From the NCBI GenBank assembly GCA_025769875.1, contig JAGFNK010000294.1:1-64000 (forward strand): a stretch of 64,000 nt of DNA, read 5' to 3'. Each line of letters begins with the position of its first letter. Positions within the stretch are counted from its first letter, which is position 1. The notes below the pieces were generated by a model. It made no database searches and had not been told where the DNA came from. It saw nothing but the letters and a program-made list of their open reading frames with translations. The DNA is from Russula earlei (Eukaryota > Basidiomycota > Agaricomycetes > Russulales > Russulaceae). Below, piece after piece: positions 10,975 to 21,039 of the stretch. A program made the position numbers and the translations under genes.

Positions 10975-10995
10975 GGTTCTTACTTTTTAAGAACC
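10975..10995 (-). other. Perfect hairpin at the stop codon of frame B
   Basis: Inverted repeat GGTTCTTA with a 5-nt loop; the TAA stop of frame B lies in the first arm. Could be a chance palindrome, a fold acting in translation, or a site of frameshift. Evidence is the sequence only. Confidence 0.45.
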
Positions 10996-11649
10996 ATGCG
11001 CAAGATCTATAGTTTTGAGCTGGTACCTCTCAATTATTTCAAGAGGGTTAGGGGGAATATGAGGCGTAAAACAAAAGCGAAGTAGCTGGGGGTTAAAGTG
11101 GATGGTGTCAACTGTATAAGTCGAATAGTGACATAGGGACATGCGGTTACTGTTCTCCTCGAAGTGTAAGTCGCCGTATGCAAAAGCGAGACGTCCATCC
11201 AAGAAGTCGTGTATGATAGATAAGCAAAACGAGCCCTTGTAAGCACAGCAGTAAATAGCAGGCAAGGTAAGTAATTTCCTAAATAACGAGGTGTTAAAAA
11301 TGTATGCGATGCGTCCAAGGGGGAAGTCAGCGTCCGGGGCGTATATCCCAACATTGGAGCAGATGCCAAAGGGGGTGAGATTGTACTGGGTGGCAAGGGC
11401 AGCGTTGGAGGGTTCGACCGCAAAAGTGTGGATGATGCGTGCATGAAAGGCTGTGGTGAAGGTGTCTGTGAACGCACGACGAGCAAGTTGGTCTGAAGTA
11501 GGGATGCGTCCAAGGTAGTCTTGATGATTCAAGTTGTGGAGGGGACACCACTGCTCCTGGTGACGATTGGTGGTAGGGAGGACGAAGTACTGGTGCGGAT
11601 GGAAGTGAAATACTGTGCAAGGGGGACTGTCAAGGAAGCCTTCAGGCAA
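10987..11649 (-). CDS. Unrecognised open frame B between gypsy LTR and gag
   Basis: 220 codons, starting after a stop without ATG (TTG is the first start-like codon). Composition is protein-like: PPCTVFHFHPHQYFVLP, an Ala/Phe/Thr-rich middle (RRAFTDTFTTAFHARII), then CCAYKGSFCLSIIHDFLDGRLAFAYG... hydrophobic segments. It ends at the hairpin at 10975-10995. It may be read on from frame A by frameshift: frame A stops only a few bases upstream of this frame's first usable codon. Product unknown. Confidence 0.5.
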   Translation of the reverse strand: MPEGFLDSPPCTVFHFHPHQYFVLPTTNRHQEQWCPLHNLNHQDYLGRIPTSDQLARRAFTDTFTTAFHARIIHTFAVEPSNAALATQYNLTPFGICSNVGIYAPDADFPLGRIAYIFNTSLFRKLLTLPAIYCCAYKGSFCLSIIHDFLDGRLAFAYGDLHFEENSNRMSLCHYSTYTVDTIHFNPQLLRFCFTPHIPPNPLEIIERYQLKTIDLAHGS

Positions 11650-11654
11650 GGAGG

Positions 11655-11909
11655 TCAGTCCACTTGCTGTTGCTCGTTCTGCACAGGAGGGGGAGTGCCG
11701 ACAGGGACAAAGTCACCTGGAATAGGCTGGGCGATGGTGGGAGACGATGGTGGGGCTGTTGGTGAGTACAAGATGCTGAGGGGCGAAGATGTGTCAACCA
11801 GGTCGATGTCTTCAGTGAGGATGCGAAGGGCAGTGCGTGGGGTAGGTTGCAGAGGAGAAGGGAGGCGCAAGGAGGTGTTAACCAAAGTGGGGGAGTTGGG
11901 AGTGGACAC
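11655..11909 (-). CDS. Unrecognised open frame A just inside the gypsy 5' LTR
   Basis: 84 codons, GTG start, low-complexity Ser/Pro/Thr protein (SPTAPPSSPTIAQPIPG) ending QNEQQQVD. It begins 46 bp inside the element from the LTR edge at 11956, where a leader or first exon would be. No family recognised. Confidence 0.4.
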   Translation of the reverse strand: MSTPNSPTLVNTSLRLPSPLQPTPRTALRILTEDIDLVDTSSPLSILYSPTAPPSSPTIAQPIPGDFVPVGTPPPVQNEQQQVD

Positions 11910-11955
11910 TTGAGCGTTGGCTGGTCAATACAGGGATGATGAGAGACTGTCCAGA

Positions 11956-12786
11956 TGTCAAGACACATACTGCTGATCACTAAGGACTCAGGAGCAGGTG
12001 GGCAAGGGTCGGAACAAGTGGTACGCGGCGTAAGTGGCGTTGAACAGGAGGACGAGCCAAACAACGAGGAGGTACCAGATGGGGACTGGTAGGTGTTGCA
12101 AGAGACAAAGGCGAAGGCTAGAGGCCAGTGTAGCGAGGGGGCTTTAAACAAGGCGGTCGTTGAAGAGTACCTTGGAGGACGAGGGGAATCTTTAGACTGA
12201 GCGGTCGCAGGGGAGTACCCAGGAAGATGAGAGTATCACAAATGGACAGTCTGACGACTGCCATGCTTCATTGGGGCTTATATACAGTGTACAGGGTCGA
12301 TTACAAAGAACTGGGACTATTCTAGACTCTTTGGTACCATCCAATAGGACTACAGAGGCATAAACTTGCTTGTGTCAAGTTTCAGGCTTACTGAGCGCAT
12401 TACTGATCATTGTGGAGCGATGACATCATTATGATGTCACTGTGGAGCGCTTAGTGAGCCTATGAGGTCACTGTGGAGTCGCTCAGTCAGCCATGATGTC
12501 ATTGGAGCCTTGATGACGTCAGATGATTTATGCAACAGTTTCTAAGAGTTTGTGCCGCTGTTTCAGGGTCCTTGGTGGCTGGGTGGCCATGTGGCTGCCA
12601 CGCGATGATTACCCGATTAGGAAACGGGTGCCTGGTCGTGTTATAGTGCCTTTGCAATAGCGATATCTTGTACCGCAGGAGGGATAGCCCAGAAAATGGA
12701 AGGGAGTCGGCAATGCAAAGTGAGAGAGGTCTCTCTTGAGTGAAATAGGACAATCTACGGCCAGGACCTGGCCTTGGTTCGTAACA
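11956..12786 (-). repeat. gypsy-A 5' LTR (minus element)
   Basis: 831 bp, same family and ends (TGTTAC/GTCTTGACA) as 1835-2663. TATA box on the minus strand (TATATAAG, near 12280). No target duplication can be tested because the opposite end of the element is lost. The 12787-12944 stretch to its right is unassigned. Confidence 0.88.
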
Positions 12787-12944
12787 ACCAGCACCATTGC
12801 CCAAGAAGACCAGGGCCTTGGACCTGAGCCCAGCAATGCCACCCTGCTGAAAAGTCAGACCCCACCACTTTTGGGCAATCTCAACTCCATCTATTGTCTA
12901 TACCATCTCATCTACTGTTTACACATCTCATCCTGTCCATCTGT

Positions 12945-13723
12945 TGTTGGAACTCACTGTTGAACAATCCAGATCAAGAGCAAGGGAGAAGTTTGGAGAT
13001 GAGTTGACTGAGTTCAAGGACAAAGTTGGCAAAGAGTACAGTCCAAACAAGTAGCAGGTACCAGAGAGGAACTGGTACTGGCTGTGAGAGGTGGTCGCAG
13101 AAAGAGAGAGCCAGAATGTCTCTAGGTAGGGTGGTCACAAAGGAGTACCCTTGGTAATAGAGTGCCACAAATCAAATGGACAGGCTGAACACTGTCCACT
13201 ACTTTATTGAGCACTTATATACTACAAGGGAACTGCTAAATAGGGAACAAGTCATAACCTTATTATCAAGCACAATGAGATGAGTAAGACATCAGGGAAT
13301 GCTTAGTAAGCTGCTGAGTAAGGAGGCCCTAGATGATGAGTAAGGGCCTCTAGTGTCCAAATGTTCACTGCTTAGTGCACATGGAAAGCATCTGATTCAT
13401 TTACTGTTAGTTAGTTTAGGGCCAGTCTTTTGGGGACTTTGAGTATTTGACAGTGAGGAGGTGTTTCTTATAAGGCCCTCTATAGTGTTCTATTAGGGTC
13501 CTTAGAGTCGACCCTACTGTCAGTATTAAAGTCCCTAGTGTTGTCTTATAGTTCATTCTAAGGTTATTAGAGTTAGTCTAATAACACATTTTAGGGTCTA
13601 TAGTGTCTTCATCAGCATCCAATATAAGGACTTTAGGGTTGTCTTAAAGGGTCCTTAGAAAGTCTTTAGTGTTGTCCTTTACTGTTAGATCGGTTGCCAC
13701 TAAGTAGGGCTTGCCATATGTCA
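12945..13723 (-). repeat. LTR-D repeat, minus copy
   Basis: About 780 bp, minus orientation, ending GTGAGTTCCAACA in its own direction, with TATA box TATATAAGTGC (near 13212). Two plus-strand relatives lie at 52745-53550 and 53551-54588. The half after the TATA box is related to the same region of the gypsy-A LTR (CTGTCCATTTG, GGTACTCC, GACCAC in the same order), so it is probably an LTR of a related gypsy family. The far boundary near 13723 is approximate. Confidence 0.75.
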
Positions 13724-14666
13724 ATTGTGTCTAAAATCAATCACACCACAATGCATGCATGATATTGTGGACACCTCTAGTCACCCCTTTTGGCTGTGTG
13801 AACAGGGTGGCACCATAGAGCCTACGTTTCCTCTCATAGGGAAGGTTCCTTCAAGGACCCTCTCTGGGAAATGGTTCATGACATCTGTCATCTTTGTCAC
13901 TATCACATCACCACCACATCCACACTCACCTTGCTTGCTCTCAACATGTCCCTTAACAAATCACATTTTCCATCCTTTGCTTGTATACCTTCAAAACTTC
14001 CATGATGTGTGGCCTGTCATCTCTCTCACCTCCCAATCATCCATTGTGTCATACTTCCTCATCATTGCCAACCATTTGGAGACATGGCAACCTTCATTGG
14101 CATCTGTGTCTGGGTCACTCCACTGTTCTTTCCATCCATGAGTACACCCTCATTGATGCATGCTGCTACCACCTGCAATGGTCAAGACCTCATCACTGCA
14201 CCTGCAAGACAACAGCATGAGCAACACACAAGTGACACCCCCATGCCCACACCATTCCATGATGCCATCACCTATGCCCTTACCTGTTGCCACCCCATTG
14301 CCTCAAACAACCACACCTCAGCCTCTGTCACAACAACAGTAACTGCATCAATGGCAACAACAACAATGTGGCCAATGCTCAACAACACCCTGAGACACAA
14401 CAACTCATTTGACACACCACAAGCTTGCCATGCCCCCCTCACTGCTTTGCCACAACATGCCCACCACTCTGGCATGACATGACATGACATGCACGCTTGG
14501 CCAAAGACTCACTCAAGAAGCTACCCACACATGTACCCTGACCTGGGTGAGGCTGTAGCTGCTCAGTACTAGGTTAGTTTCCATTGTCTTCTGCCACAAC
14601 TTCCTCACTCACCTCTGGAACAGCAGCCTCCTAACAGCATCCTTGAATCACCCAAATTTGGCACTG
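13724..14666. other. No gene seen; CpG-poor stretch downstream of a dead transposase gene
   Basis: 943 bp rich in CCA/CAT/TG words with very few CpG. Short open frames here are Thr/Pro/His low-complexity and have no support. Probably the 3' flank or tail of the decayed pogo-type element whose transposase frame ends at 14667. I looked for terminal inverted repeats and did not find them. Confidence 0.5.
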
Positions 14667-16239
14667 TCAGTGTGATCTTGGAATTGGGATCTCTGCTTCA
14701 CTGTTGGAGTCTGAATCTGAGTTGCTCTCTGACAACTCAGTTGCCCCTGATGGCTCAGAATCCAAATCATCTGCACCTGTATCACCACCCTCAGCCATGG
14801 CTGCACCCCTCCCTCTTGCATGTCTGCCTCTACCTCGCCTACCACCTCTGGTGCCTCTAACATAGCCATGAGCCCTTTCTGCCCTTGCAGCACCCATAGT
14901 GACCTTCTTTACCTCTTGCTTGGCCACCTTCTCAATCACCCTCTGATGGTCAAGAATAGTTTTCCTCAGGACTTTGAATCATGGGGCAGCCTCTTTGATG
15001 ATGTCCTTCATCCCCCTCTCCCAGTCATGTCATGCAAGGAAGTCCAAGTTTTTGATGGCTGTCATGTGATGCACATGTCCAGAGGTCAGTTTATTTTGGT
15101 TTTTTTGCTTTGCCTTCTTGAATGCTTGCCTTCTCAACCTCTCATTTTCCAGGTCCATAAGTTTCATTTGTGCATAATCCCCCTCCAGAGCAATACCAGC
15201 CTGCACAATAATGTCTCAGAGCATCAAGTTCTTGGCCCAACATGCATTCTGAGATGATGTGCCTGGAAGTGGTGGGGGAACATCAATGTGATACCACTCC
15301 ATTGGCTCCTCATCATCGTTTGGCAACTCCTCCAGTCCTTCTCCTAGGGTGTTGGCATCATGGTGGAGCATGCATGGTTGCTGTTGCGGTTGATGGTGTT
15401 GGTGTTGGGGTAGGCATTGGGATGAGGATGGATGGCAAATGTGCAGGAAGAGGCTGTGCAGCCTGTGCAGTTGTATTCTTTGATGGCTCAAAGGCTGAAA
15501 GAGGGATGGAATCACAATTCAGTGGCCATATTCTGTTTTTTTAGAAGGCAGACTGAATTGTTGTAGTCTTCAGTGCTTTGATGCATGCAGTGTGTTAATG
15601 AGCTAGTAGATTATCTTTTCTGATTGCAATAAGAGATTGTGATGCAAGAGTAACTGTGCTTTTCCATGACTGTGCAAGGGGTCCAAAAGCACCAACATTG
15701 CATGGCTGTAGGGCATGTGTGGTGTGTGATGGGAGACATATAATGATAATCTTCTTGTTGGCAGCATACTTGCAGAATGTGAAGGTGCAGTGCAAGTTAT
15801 GGCCATCCAAGATTAAAAGCTGATACTGTCTGGCAGCTTTGTCTTGTGTCACAGGATCAAAATCATTTTGAAGCCATGCTGGACCCAACTCTTGGTCTGT
15901 CCAACCATTAGGAGAGATGGATATGCTGTCAGCAATTGTTAGATGAATGCCTTTAAGTAAAACTAAAATGATATGAACCTTGCATTACAAGGGTTGTTTC
16001 AGCCCCACTCTGAATTCTGTCACTGGCCCTGGAATATCACAGATGGATGAAGAACAGATCCATCAGCACAGATGGTTTCAATAACTGTAACAAGCTCACT
16101 GTTACCATCCTCAATGGAATAGACAGTTTTTTGATCCTGGTCAATCATGGCAGTAATCCTCACCCCAATACCTAGCTGAACACCTTTTTTGTCCATATTG
16201 TAGATATTCCTGGGCAAAATATTATATTCTTCAAACACC

Positions 16240-16499
16240 TGGTGAGAAAAGGGCCAGGGACGGGAATGGAATGGTAGAAAACACTTCAATTGTGTGGGCC
16301 CACACGAGGGCCATAGTTAAATCACAAGTACGCTACGGGCTTGGTAATCGTACACGGAAGTATATACTATAAGTAGTTTTTTATGATTTTATGTATGACG
16401 TCGTATGAGATCATAACAAAACGGAACGTACATATTCATCGCGGATACAATATATACGTGAGCGTGTGAAACATATAACGAAAACATACATTTACATCA
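16240..16499 (-). repeat. Copia-1 3' LTR
   Basis: 260 bp, TGATG/CACCA ends. The last codons and TAA of the pol frame (16492-16494) lie inside the LTR start, a compact overlap. A G-rich run (GTGCGGGGGTG) just outside is the polypurine tract. TATA-like AT-rich promoter sequence around 16360-16400. Confidence 0.95.
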
Positions 16500-18213
16500 C
16501 ACCCCCGCACGCGCGATACAGACCAAGAGTTTGGGTGTGGATCTTTACCTTCCATTTAGGTAAAGCTTTTGTTAAGATGTCTGCGGGCATGTCCTCCGTT
16601 GGGCAGTACTTCAAGTCCATGGTTTTGGCAGCTACGACTTGACGAATAAAATGATATTGCAAATCGATATGTTTTGTGCGTGCGCGATAGTTATCGTCTT
16701 CAGTGAGTTTCAAAGCAGGTTGGTTGTCGCAATATAAAATGATAGAGCTGGATAGGGAGGGGAATAGTTCATTGATAAGTTTGTGAAGCCAAATGGCTTC
16801 TTTTGCTGCGTGCGTAGCTGCTACGTATTCTGCTTCAGCCGTGGAGAGTGTTACAAGTTCCTGTTTCTTCGAAGCCCAAGATATTGTACCTCCATCAATA
16901 AGGAACGCGTATCCGGAGATAGCGTGTCGATGTTCTTGGGAGGCACCGTCGGCGTCCGTATATCCGATGAGATCATGTCTTTCGTTGCCATAGGTTAATT
17001 TCATTTGTTTAGTGTCGATAAGATAGCGGAAAATCCGCTTTACTGCTTCCCAGTGTGTTATACCCAGATTGTCGAGAAATTGGGAAAGTGATGAAACAGC
17101 GAAAGCTATGTCCGGGCGTGTCACAACGGCAAGATACATTAGGCTACCTATGGCTTTGCAATAAGGTGTTTTCTGCATGTGGGCGATCTCGTCTGGCGAT
17201 GAAGGTGCGTCCATCTTCGAATATATTGCACCAGGGACCATAGGAGTACCATATGGCTTTGCATCGGTGAATGCGAATCGCGCCAAGATGGTGTCGATGT
17301 ATAATGATTGGGAAAGAGATATAGTTCGCGCTGCGCGATCGCGAGTAACTTTGATGCCCAGTAGCCAATGGACTGGCCCTAGATCCGTCAGCGTGTAACA
17401 GGAATTGATCTTCTCTTTGTACTGCCTAATCAGTGTTTGTGAACTGCCCGTTAGAATGCAGTCATCAACGTGGACTGCAAGGATGAGCGTGTGTTCTCCT
17501 ACACGCGCTATAAAGACTCCTGAATCGGCTTCAGTGATACTGAAGCCGATGTTAACGAGGGCGCGCGTGAGCATATCATACCATTTACGCCCGGCTTGTT
17601 TTAAGCCGTAAAGAGATTTTTTTAATTGCTTCACGGTGTTTGAATTGTCGTCATAACCCGGGGGAGATTGCATGTAGATTTCTTCATTAGCATCCAGTTC
17701 TCCATTTAGGTAGGCTCCATTGAAATCGAAACTTTCGATATCCCAGTCGAGCCACGCGGCGATCGCCAATATGATGCAAAAGCTTGTTAATTTAGCAACC
17801 GGAGAAAAGGTGATAAAATAGTCCACCCCGTATATTTGCGTGAAGCCGTGGGCAACGAGCCGTGCTTTGTATTTGAGTATGGTTCCGTCTGCCTTTCTTT
17901 TAATGCGATAAACCCACTTTGAACTGATAATATTTTTGTCGCGTGGGCGTGGTACAACTTCCCAGGTGCCGGCCGCCTCGAGAGTTGACAGCTCCCGATC
18001 CATTGCCTCTTTCCATTGAGGCCAATCGGAGCGGGATCGCGCTTCCGCGTATGGCTTCGGATCGCTGTCAATCTCGATCGGTGGAATTGAATTTGTGTCA
18101 GTAAACTCTGTGGCAACAAGGTAATGGGCATAATCGGTATTAGTGCCCTCTGCTGTACCCTCTCCTGCGGCTATTTGCTGCATAATATATGATGGTTTTG
18201 GCACGCGTTCAGA
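16492..18213 (-). CDS. Copia-1 pol, reverse transcriptase and RNase H part
   Basis: Same frame as the upstream gag-integrase frame, separated from it only by TGA at 18214-18216. RVT_2-type reverse transcriptase: KWVYRIKRKADG, KARLVAHGFTQ, FDFNGAYLNGEL, SLYGLKQAGRKWYD, catalytic AVHVDDCI (about 17455-17480). RNase H: GYTDADGA, STAEAEYVAATHAAKEAIWL, CDNQPALKL, RTKHIDLQYHFIR, ADILTKALP. All expected catalytic residues are seen and length is normal. Translation would need suppression of the stop or the copy is dead by a single change (CGA to TGA is the simplest origin; inference). Confidence 0.95.
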   Translation of the reverse strand, partial: SERVPKPSYIMQQIAAGEGTAEGTNTDYAHYLVATEFTDTNSIPPIEIDSDPKPYAEARSRSDWPQWKEAMDRELSTLEAAGTWEVVPRPRDKNIISSKWVYRIKRKADGTILKYKARLVAHGFTQIYGVDYFITFSPVAKLTSFCIILAIAAWLDWDIESFDFNGAYLNGELDANEEIYMQSPPGYDDNSNTVKQLKKSLYGLKQAGRKWYDMLTRALVNIGFSITEADSGVFIARVGEHTLILAVHVDDCILTGSSQTLIRQYKEKINSCYTLTDLGPVHWLLGIKVTRDRAARTISLSQSLYIDTILARFAFTDAKPYGTPMVPGAIYSKMDAPSSPDEIAHMQKTPYCKAIGSLMYLAVVTRPDIAFAVSSLSQFLDNLGITHWEAVKRIFRYLIDTKQMKLTYGNERHDLIGYTDADGASQEHRHAISGYAFLIDGGTISWASKKQELVTLSTAEAEYVAATHAAKEAIWLHKLINELFPSLSSSIILYCDNQPALKLTEDDNYRARTKHIDLQYHFIRQVVAAKTMDLKYCPTEDMPADILTKALPKWKVKIHTQTLGLYRACGGVM

Positions 18214-20709
18214 TCAACGCGTCAGTTGTATGAATTGTGTAAGTTTCTGTGCTCTCTTTTTCGGTACCGGCGTGGTTACAGGAGTGCGCACAGGCACAAG
18301 TTCCTGTTCGACTTCTTCTTCTTCATCGTCAGTTTGAGGTGCTAACGTGACCGGTGTAAGAGGTGATGGTGGTAACGGAGTTGACGTCGGTGAAATGGGG
18401 AGAGGGGATGATGGTGCTGTAAATGTCGGTGAGTGTGGCCTAGGTGACGCCTTTATGACGTGCGATGTGCGTAATGGAGTAGTGAGTATTGGAATGGTAG
18501 GCCCCACTTCAATTGTGGGGAATCTCACATCGCACTCGACGAAGATCTTTTTTTGTGTTGGCCAATATATGCGATGGGCATGGGTACTGTCGGTATCGTA
18601 ACCAACCCATCGCGCTTGTATAGCGCGTGCATCCAATTTGGGTTGTTTCTTGAGGTGAACCCAAATAATTTGTCCCCACTCCGGAACGTCTTTCAAGTTA
18701 GGTTTCTCATTGTATAGCCTCTCATATGGGGTTACGTTGCCAATGGCGCGTATGGACGTGCGATTCTTCAGCCAAACAGCATGTCTGATAGCTTCGCCCC
18801 ACATATTCTTGGGCAACTGGGCTTGGTGCAGCATGGCGTGTACGCGTTCGACTAGGCGGTGGTTGAGCGACTCCGCTACGCCATTGTGTTGGGGCATGTC
18901 AGCGGTTGTGAGGCGTCGCTCAGTACCTTGGTTTCTCAAGAAGTCAGTGAATTCATTACTGAGGAACTCACCGCCGCAGTCAGATCTAAGGCGTTTGATA
19001 CGAACGCCTCGTTGCATTTGCGCCCATGCTGCAAACGCCTTGTATGCCTCGAATGTTGCGCTTTTGGTACGTAGGGCTTCTATGTTAGTCCACCGAGTAT
19101 GGTCGTCAGTGAAGGTCACATAATATTTTCGGCCACCAAGGCTCTGGACAGGTGAAGCTCCCCATAGGTCTGTATGCACCTCATCTCCGAATGCCTGGGC
19201 CAGAGGCGCTTGCCGCTCCTTGTGGATAACCTTGCGCGTGGATTTTGCATGCTCACAAGAGTCACAAATAAATGGAATAGTTGGGTTGTCCACCAAGTGA
19301 ACGCCCGTAATAGCATTGGCGCGAATGAGGGTGCGGATGGTAGTCGGGGAGATGTGACCAAGTCTCCTGTGGAGCGTGAGAAGGTTTTCGGAAATTTCCG
19401 ATGTGGTCGCAGCCATACTGTGTTCGACTTTGAATAGGCCATTCGCTCCTGATGGTATCTTCCCCACAATATACCCGTCGCTCCCTCGTTTGATATCGCA
19501 GAAGTCGCCCGAAAATTTGACTGAGTAGCCAGCTTTCAAAATTTGACTGATGGATACAACTGTCACTCCGATATCTGGCGCGTGAAGAGTATCGCGCAAT
19601 AGCACTTTTGTCGACTTTGTGCCGTTTGGGACATCGATCTGAAGATCTCCTTTGCCAATGGCGTAGAAGGTTCGCTTATCAGCAGCAATAATAGGATGAG
19701 GGGCGATTTTCTGGTAAGTGATAAATTTGTCTCGAAAAGGCGACATATGGCGCGTAGCTCCTGAGTCATAGAGCTCGGTTGTCTGGCCGTTCAGTTTGGC
19801 TCTGGGGACCACTTCTGCAATATCAGTTTCGTCTGCCAGTTCTATAGTAGCCCACGCTTCGGTCTCCACTGGCTCAGCTGAAACGGCAGTGTCGTTTGGC
19901 CCGGCGTCGGATTTCTTCCGCCCACCGTCCTTCCCTGCATGCTGTCTCGGTCCTTGCCCCTCCTTACCGCCTCCTTTTGCCCAACAATCGGACTTCATAT
20001 GCCCTTTTTTATGGCAATTGAAACACTCGATATCGCGTTTCTTCCCCTTTTTCTTTTGGGCATCGGCAGTAAAGGCCTCTTCTTGGGCCTTGGAATTGGC
20101 GTCTAGGGTACATTGATCAAACTCGTCAGTAATCAGTTTGATGATTGTGTCAGCAGTAATTGTATGTCCACCAATATAGGCAGAGGTGGCGATAGCGTTG
20201 CGTGAAGACCGATAAGAAGAGGGCAGTGATCCCATCAAAATCGCTGCATATTCATCGTCAGGTATGGTTTTTCCCATAGATCCGAGTTGCTCTTGGAGGT
20301 CGGCCACCTTCTCTAGGTGCGTCCGAACGTTGTCTTCTTCTCCGCAATGCATTGATTGTAGTCGCTGCTTCAGGTCGACTATTATTGTTTGGGTGCGTGT
20401 CTCAAATAACGCTTTGAGTGCGTCCCACACTTCTTTAGCGTTTATTTTGTTTCTGATTTGCGTGAAGACGCTGTTGGGGATTGATGCCCCTATTAATTGT
20501 TTTACTGTGGCATTGTCCATATCCCATCGGGCTTGCGGCGTCAAGTGGCCCACGTTGCCGATAGCAATGTATGCAGCCGAGACACTGACTTCGGTAAGGT
20601 GTTCTGTCAGCCCTCGAGATTGGAAAGTCCACATCATGCGGTCGCGGTAAGTGACCCAATTACTGCCATCGCTGGCTAACTTTTCAATAGGGACTTTGAG
20701 GTCGTCCAT
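18214..20709 (-). CDS. Copia-1 gag, protease and integrase part
   Basis: 831 codons from the ATG at 20709 (MDDLKVPIEKLASDG), 57 bp inside the primer-binding site. Gag UBN2-type core at residues ~20-200, CCHC zinc knuckle CFNCHKKGHMKSDC (~residue 232), protease active site LYDSGATRHMSP (~315), integrase HHCC (HRRLGH...CDSCEHAKSTR), core residues D in HTDLWG, D in RSDCGGEF and E in NGVAESLNHR. A proline-rich linker ends the frame at TGA. Gag, protease and integrase appear intact. Encodes virus-like-particle assembly and integration of the element itself. Confidence 0.95.
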   Translation of the reverse strand: MDDLKVPIEKLASDGSNWVTYRDRMMWTFQSRGLTEHLTEVSVSAAYIAIGNVGHLTPQARWDMDNATVKQLIGASIPNSVFTQIRNKINAKEVWDALKALFETRTQTIIVDLKQRLQSMHCGEEDNVRTHLEKVADLQEQLGSMGKTIPDDEYAAILMGSLPSSYRSSRNAIATSAYIGGHTITADTIIKLITDEFDQCTLDANSKAQEEAFTADAQKKKGKKRDIECFNCHKKGHMKSDCWAKGGGKEGQGPRQHAGKDGGRKKSDAGPNDTAVSAEPVETEAWATIELADETDIAEVVPRAKLNGQTTELYDSGATRHMSPFRDKFITYQKIAPHPIIAADKRTFYAIGKGDLQIDVPNGTKSTKVLLRDTLHAPDIGVTVVSISQILKAGYSVKFSGDFCDIKRGSDGYIVGKIPSGANGLFKVEHSMAATTSEISENLLTLHRRLGHISPTTIRTLIRANAITGVHLVDNPTIPFICDSCEHAKSTRKVIHKERQAPLAQAFGDEVHTDLWGASPVQSLGGRKYYVTFTDDHTRWTNIEALRTKSATFEAYKAFAAWAQMQRGVRIKRLRSDCGGEFLSNEFTDFLRNQGTERRLTTADMPQHNGVAESLNHRLVERVHAMLHQAQLPKNMWGEAIRHAVWLKNRTSIRAIGNVTPYERLYNEKPNLKDVPEWGQIIWVHLKKQPKLDARAIQARWVGYDTDSTHAHRIYWPTQKKIFVECDVRFPTIEVGPTIPILTTPLRTSHVIKASPRPHSPTFTAPSSPLPISPTSTPLPPSPLTPVTLAPQTDDEEEEVEQELVPVRTPVTTPVPKKRAQKLTQFIQLTR

Positions 20710-20765
20710 TGTGGTTGTTACAAGTGAATGAATGTAGTCTTTTTGGTTTGGTCAATGGCAACAGT

Positions 20766-20779
20766 CAGGGCCCATAACC
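20766..20779 (-). other. Copia-1 primer-binding site (tRNA-iMet anticodon region)
   Basis: GGTTATGGGCCCTG on the minus strand, directly against the 5' LTR. This is complementary to the anticodon stem-loop of eukaryotic initiator tRNA-Met, the priming mode known for Drosophila copia, where a cleaved 5' half of the tRNA is the primer. Confidence 0.85.
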
Positions 20780-21039
20780 TGGTGAGAAAAGGGCCAGGGA
20801 CGGGAATGGAATGGTAGAAAACGCTTCAATTGTGTGGGCCCACGCGAGGGCCGTAGTTAAATCACAAGTACGCTACGGGCTTGGTAATCGTACATGGAAG
20901 TATATACTATAAGTAGTTTTTTATGATTTTATGTATGACGTCGTATGAGATCATAACAAAACGGAACGTACATATTCATCGCGGATACAATATATACGTG
21001 AGCGCGTGAAACATATAACGAAAACATACATTTACATCA
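20780..21039 (-). repeat. Copia-1 5' LTR
   Basis: 260 bp, same as 16240-16499 except for five CpG transitions. Followed on the right by target duplication ACACC and the interrupted transposase frame. Confidence 0.95.

Larger units (their letters stand above)
3302..12786 (-). mobile_element. Chromodomain Ty3/gypsy element (gypsy-A), decayed, 3' LTR missing
   Basis: Long minus-strand element. Reading from its 5' end: LTR (12786-11956), four open frames without homology known to me (11909-9612), gag (9407), protease, reverse transcriptase, RNase H, integrase and chromodomain, ending at 3302. The 3' LTR is absent; similarity to the plus-strand copy stops right after the pol stop region. An 882-bp solo LTR of another family sits inside gag at 7144-8025. 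At least ten in-frame TGA codons and a frame change near 6965 make it non-functional. Confidence 0.88.
16240..21039 (-). mobile_element. Copia-1: nearly intact Ty1/copia element
   Basis: 4800-bp element bounded by two 260-bp LTRs (16240-16499 and 20780-21039) and a perfect 5-bp target duplication ACACC (16235-16239 and 21040-21044). Minus orientation: primer-binding site 20766-20779, gag-pol frame 20709-16492. LTRs differ at five sites, all transitions in CpG context. One in-frame TGA (18214-18216) between integrase and reverse transcriptase is the only break seen, so it is the youngest complete retroelement in the window. Confidence 0.96.

Noticed and set aside
12499..12842. Open frames across the gypsy-A LTR (also at 1868-2092 and 58990-59214)
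   Set aside because: They lie in the U3 part of the LTR, differ by stops among copies and start in non-coding sequence.
14009..14482. Thr/His-rich frames near the dead transposase
   Set aside because: CpG-depleted, strand-biased sequence; no start context or homology.
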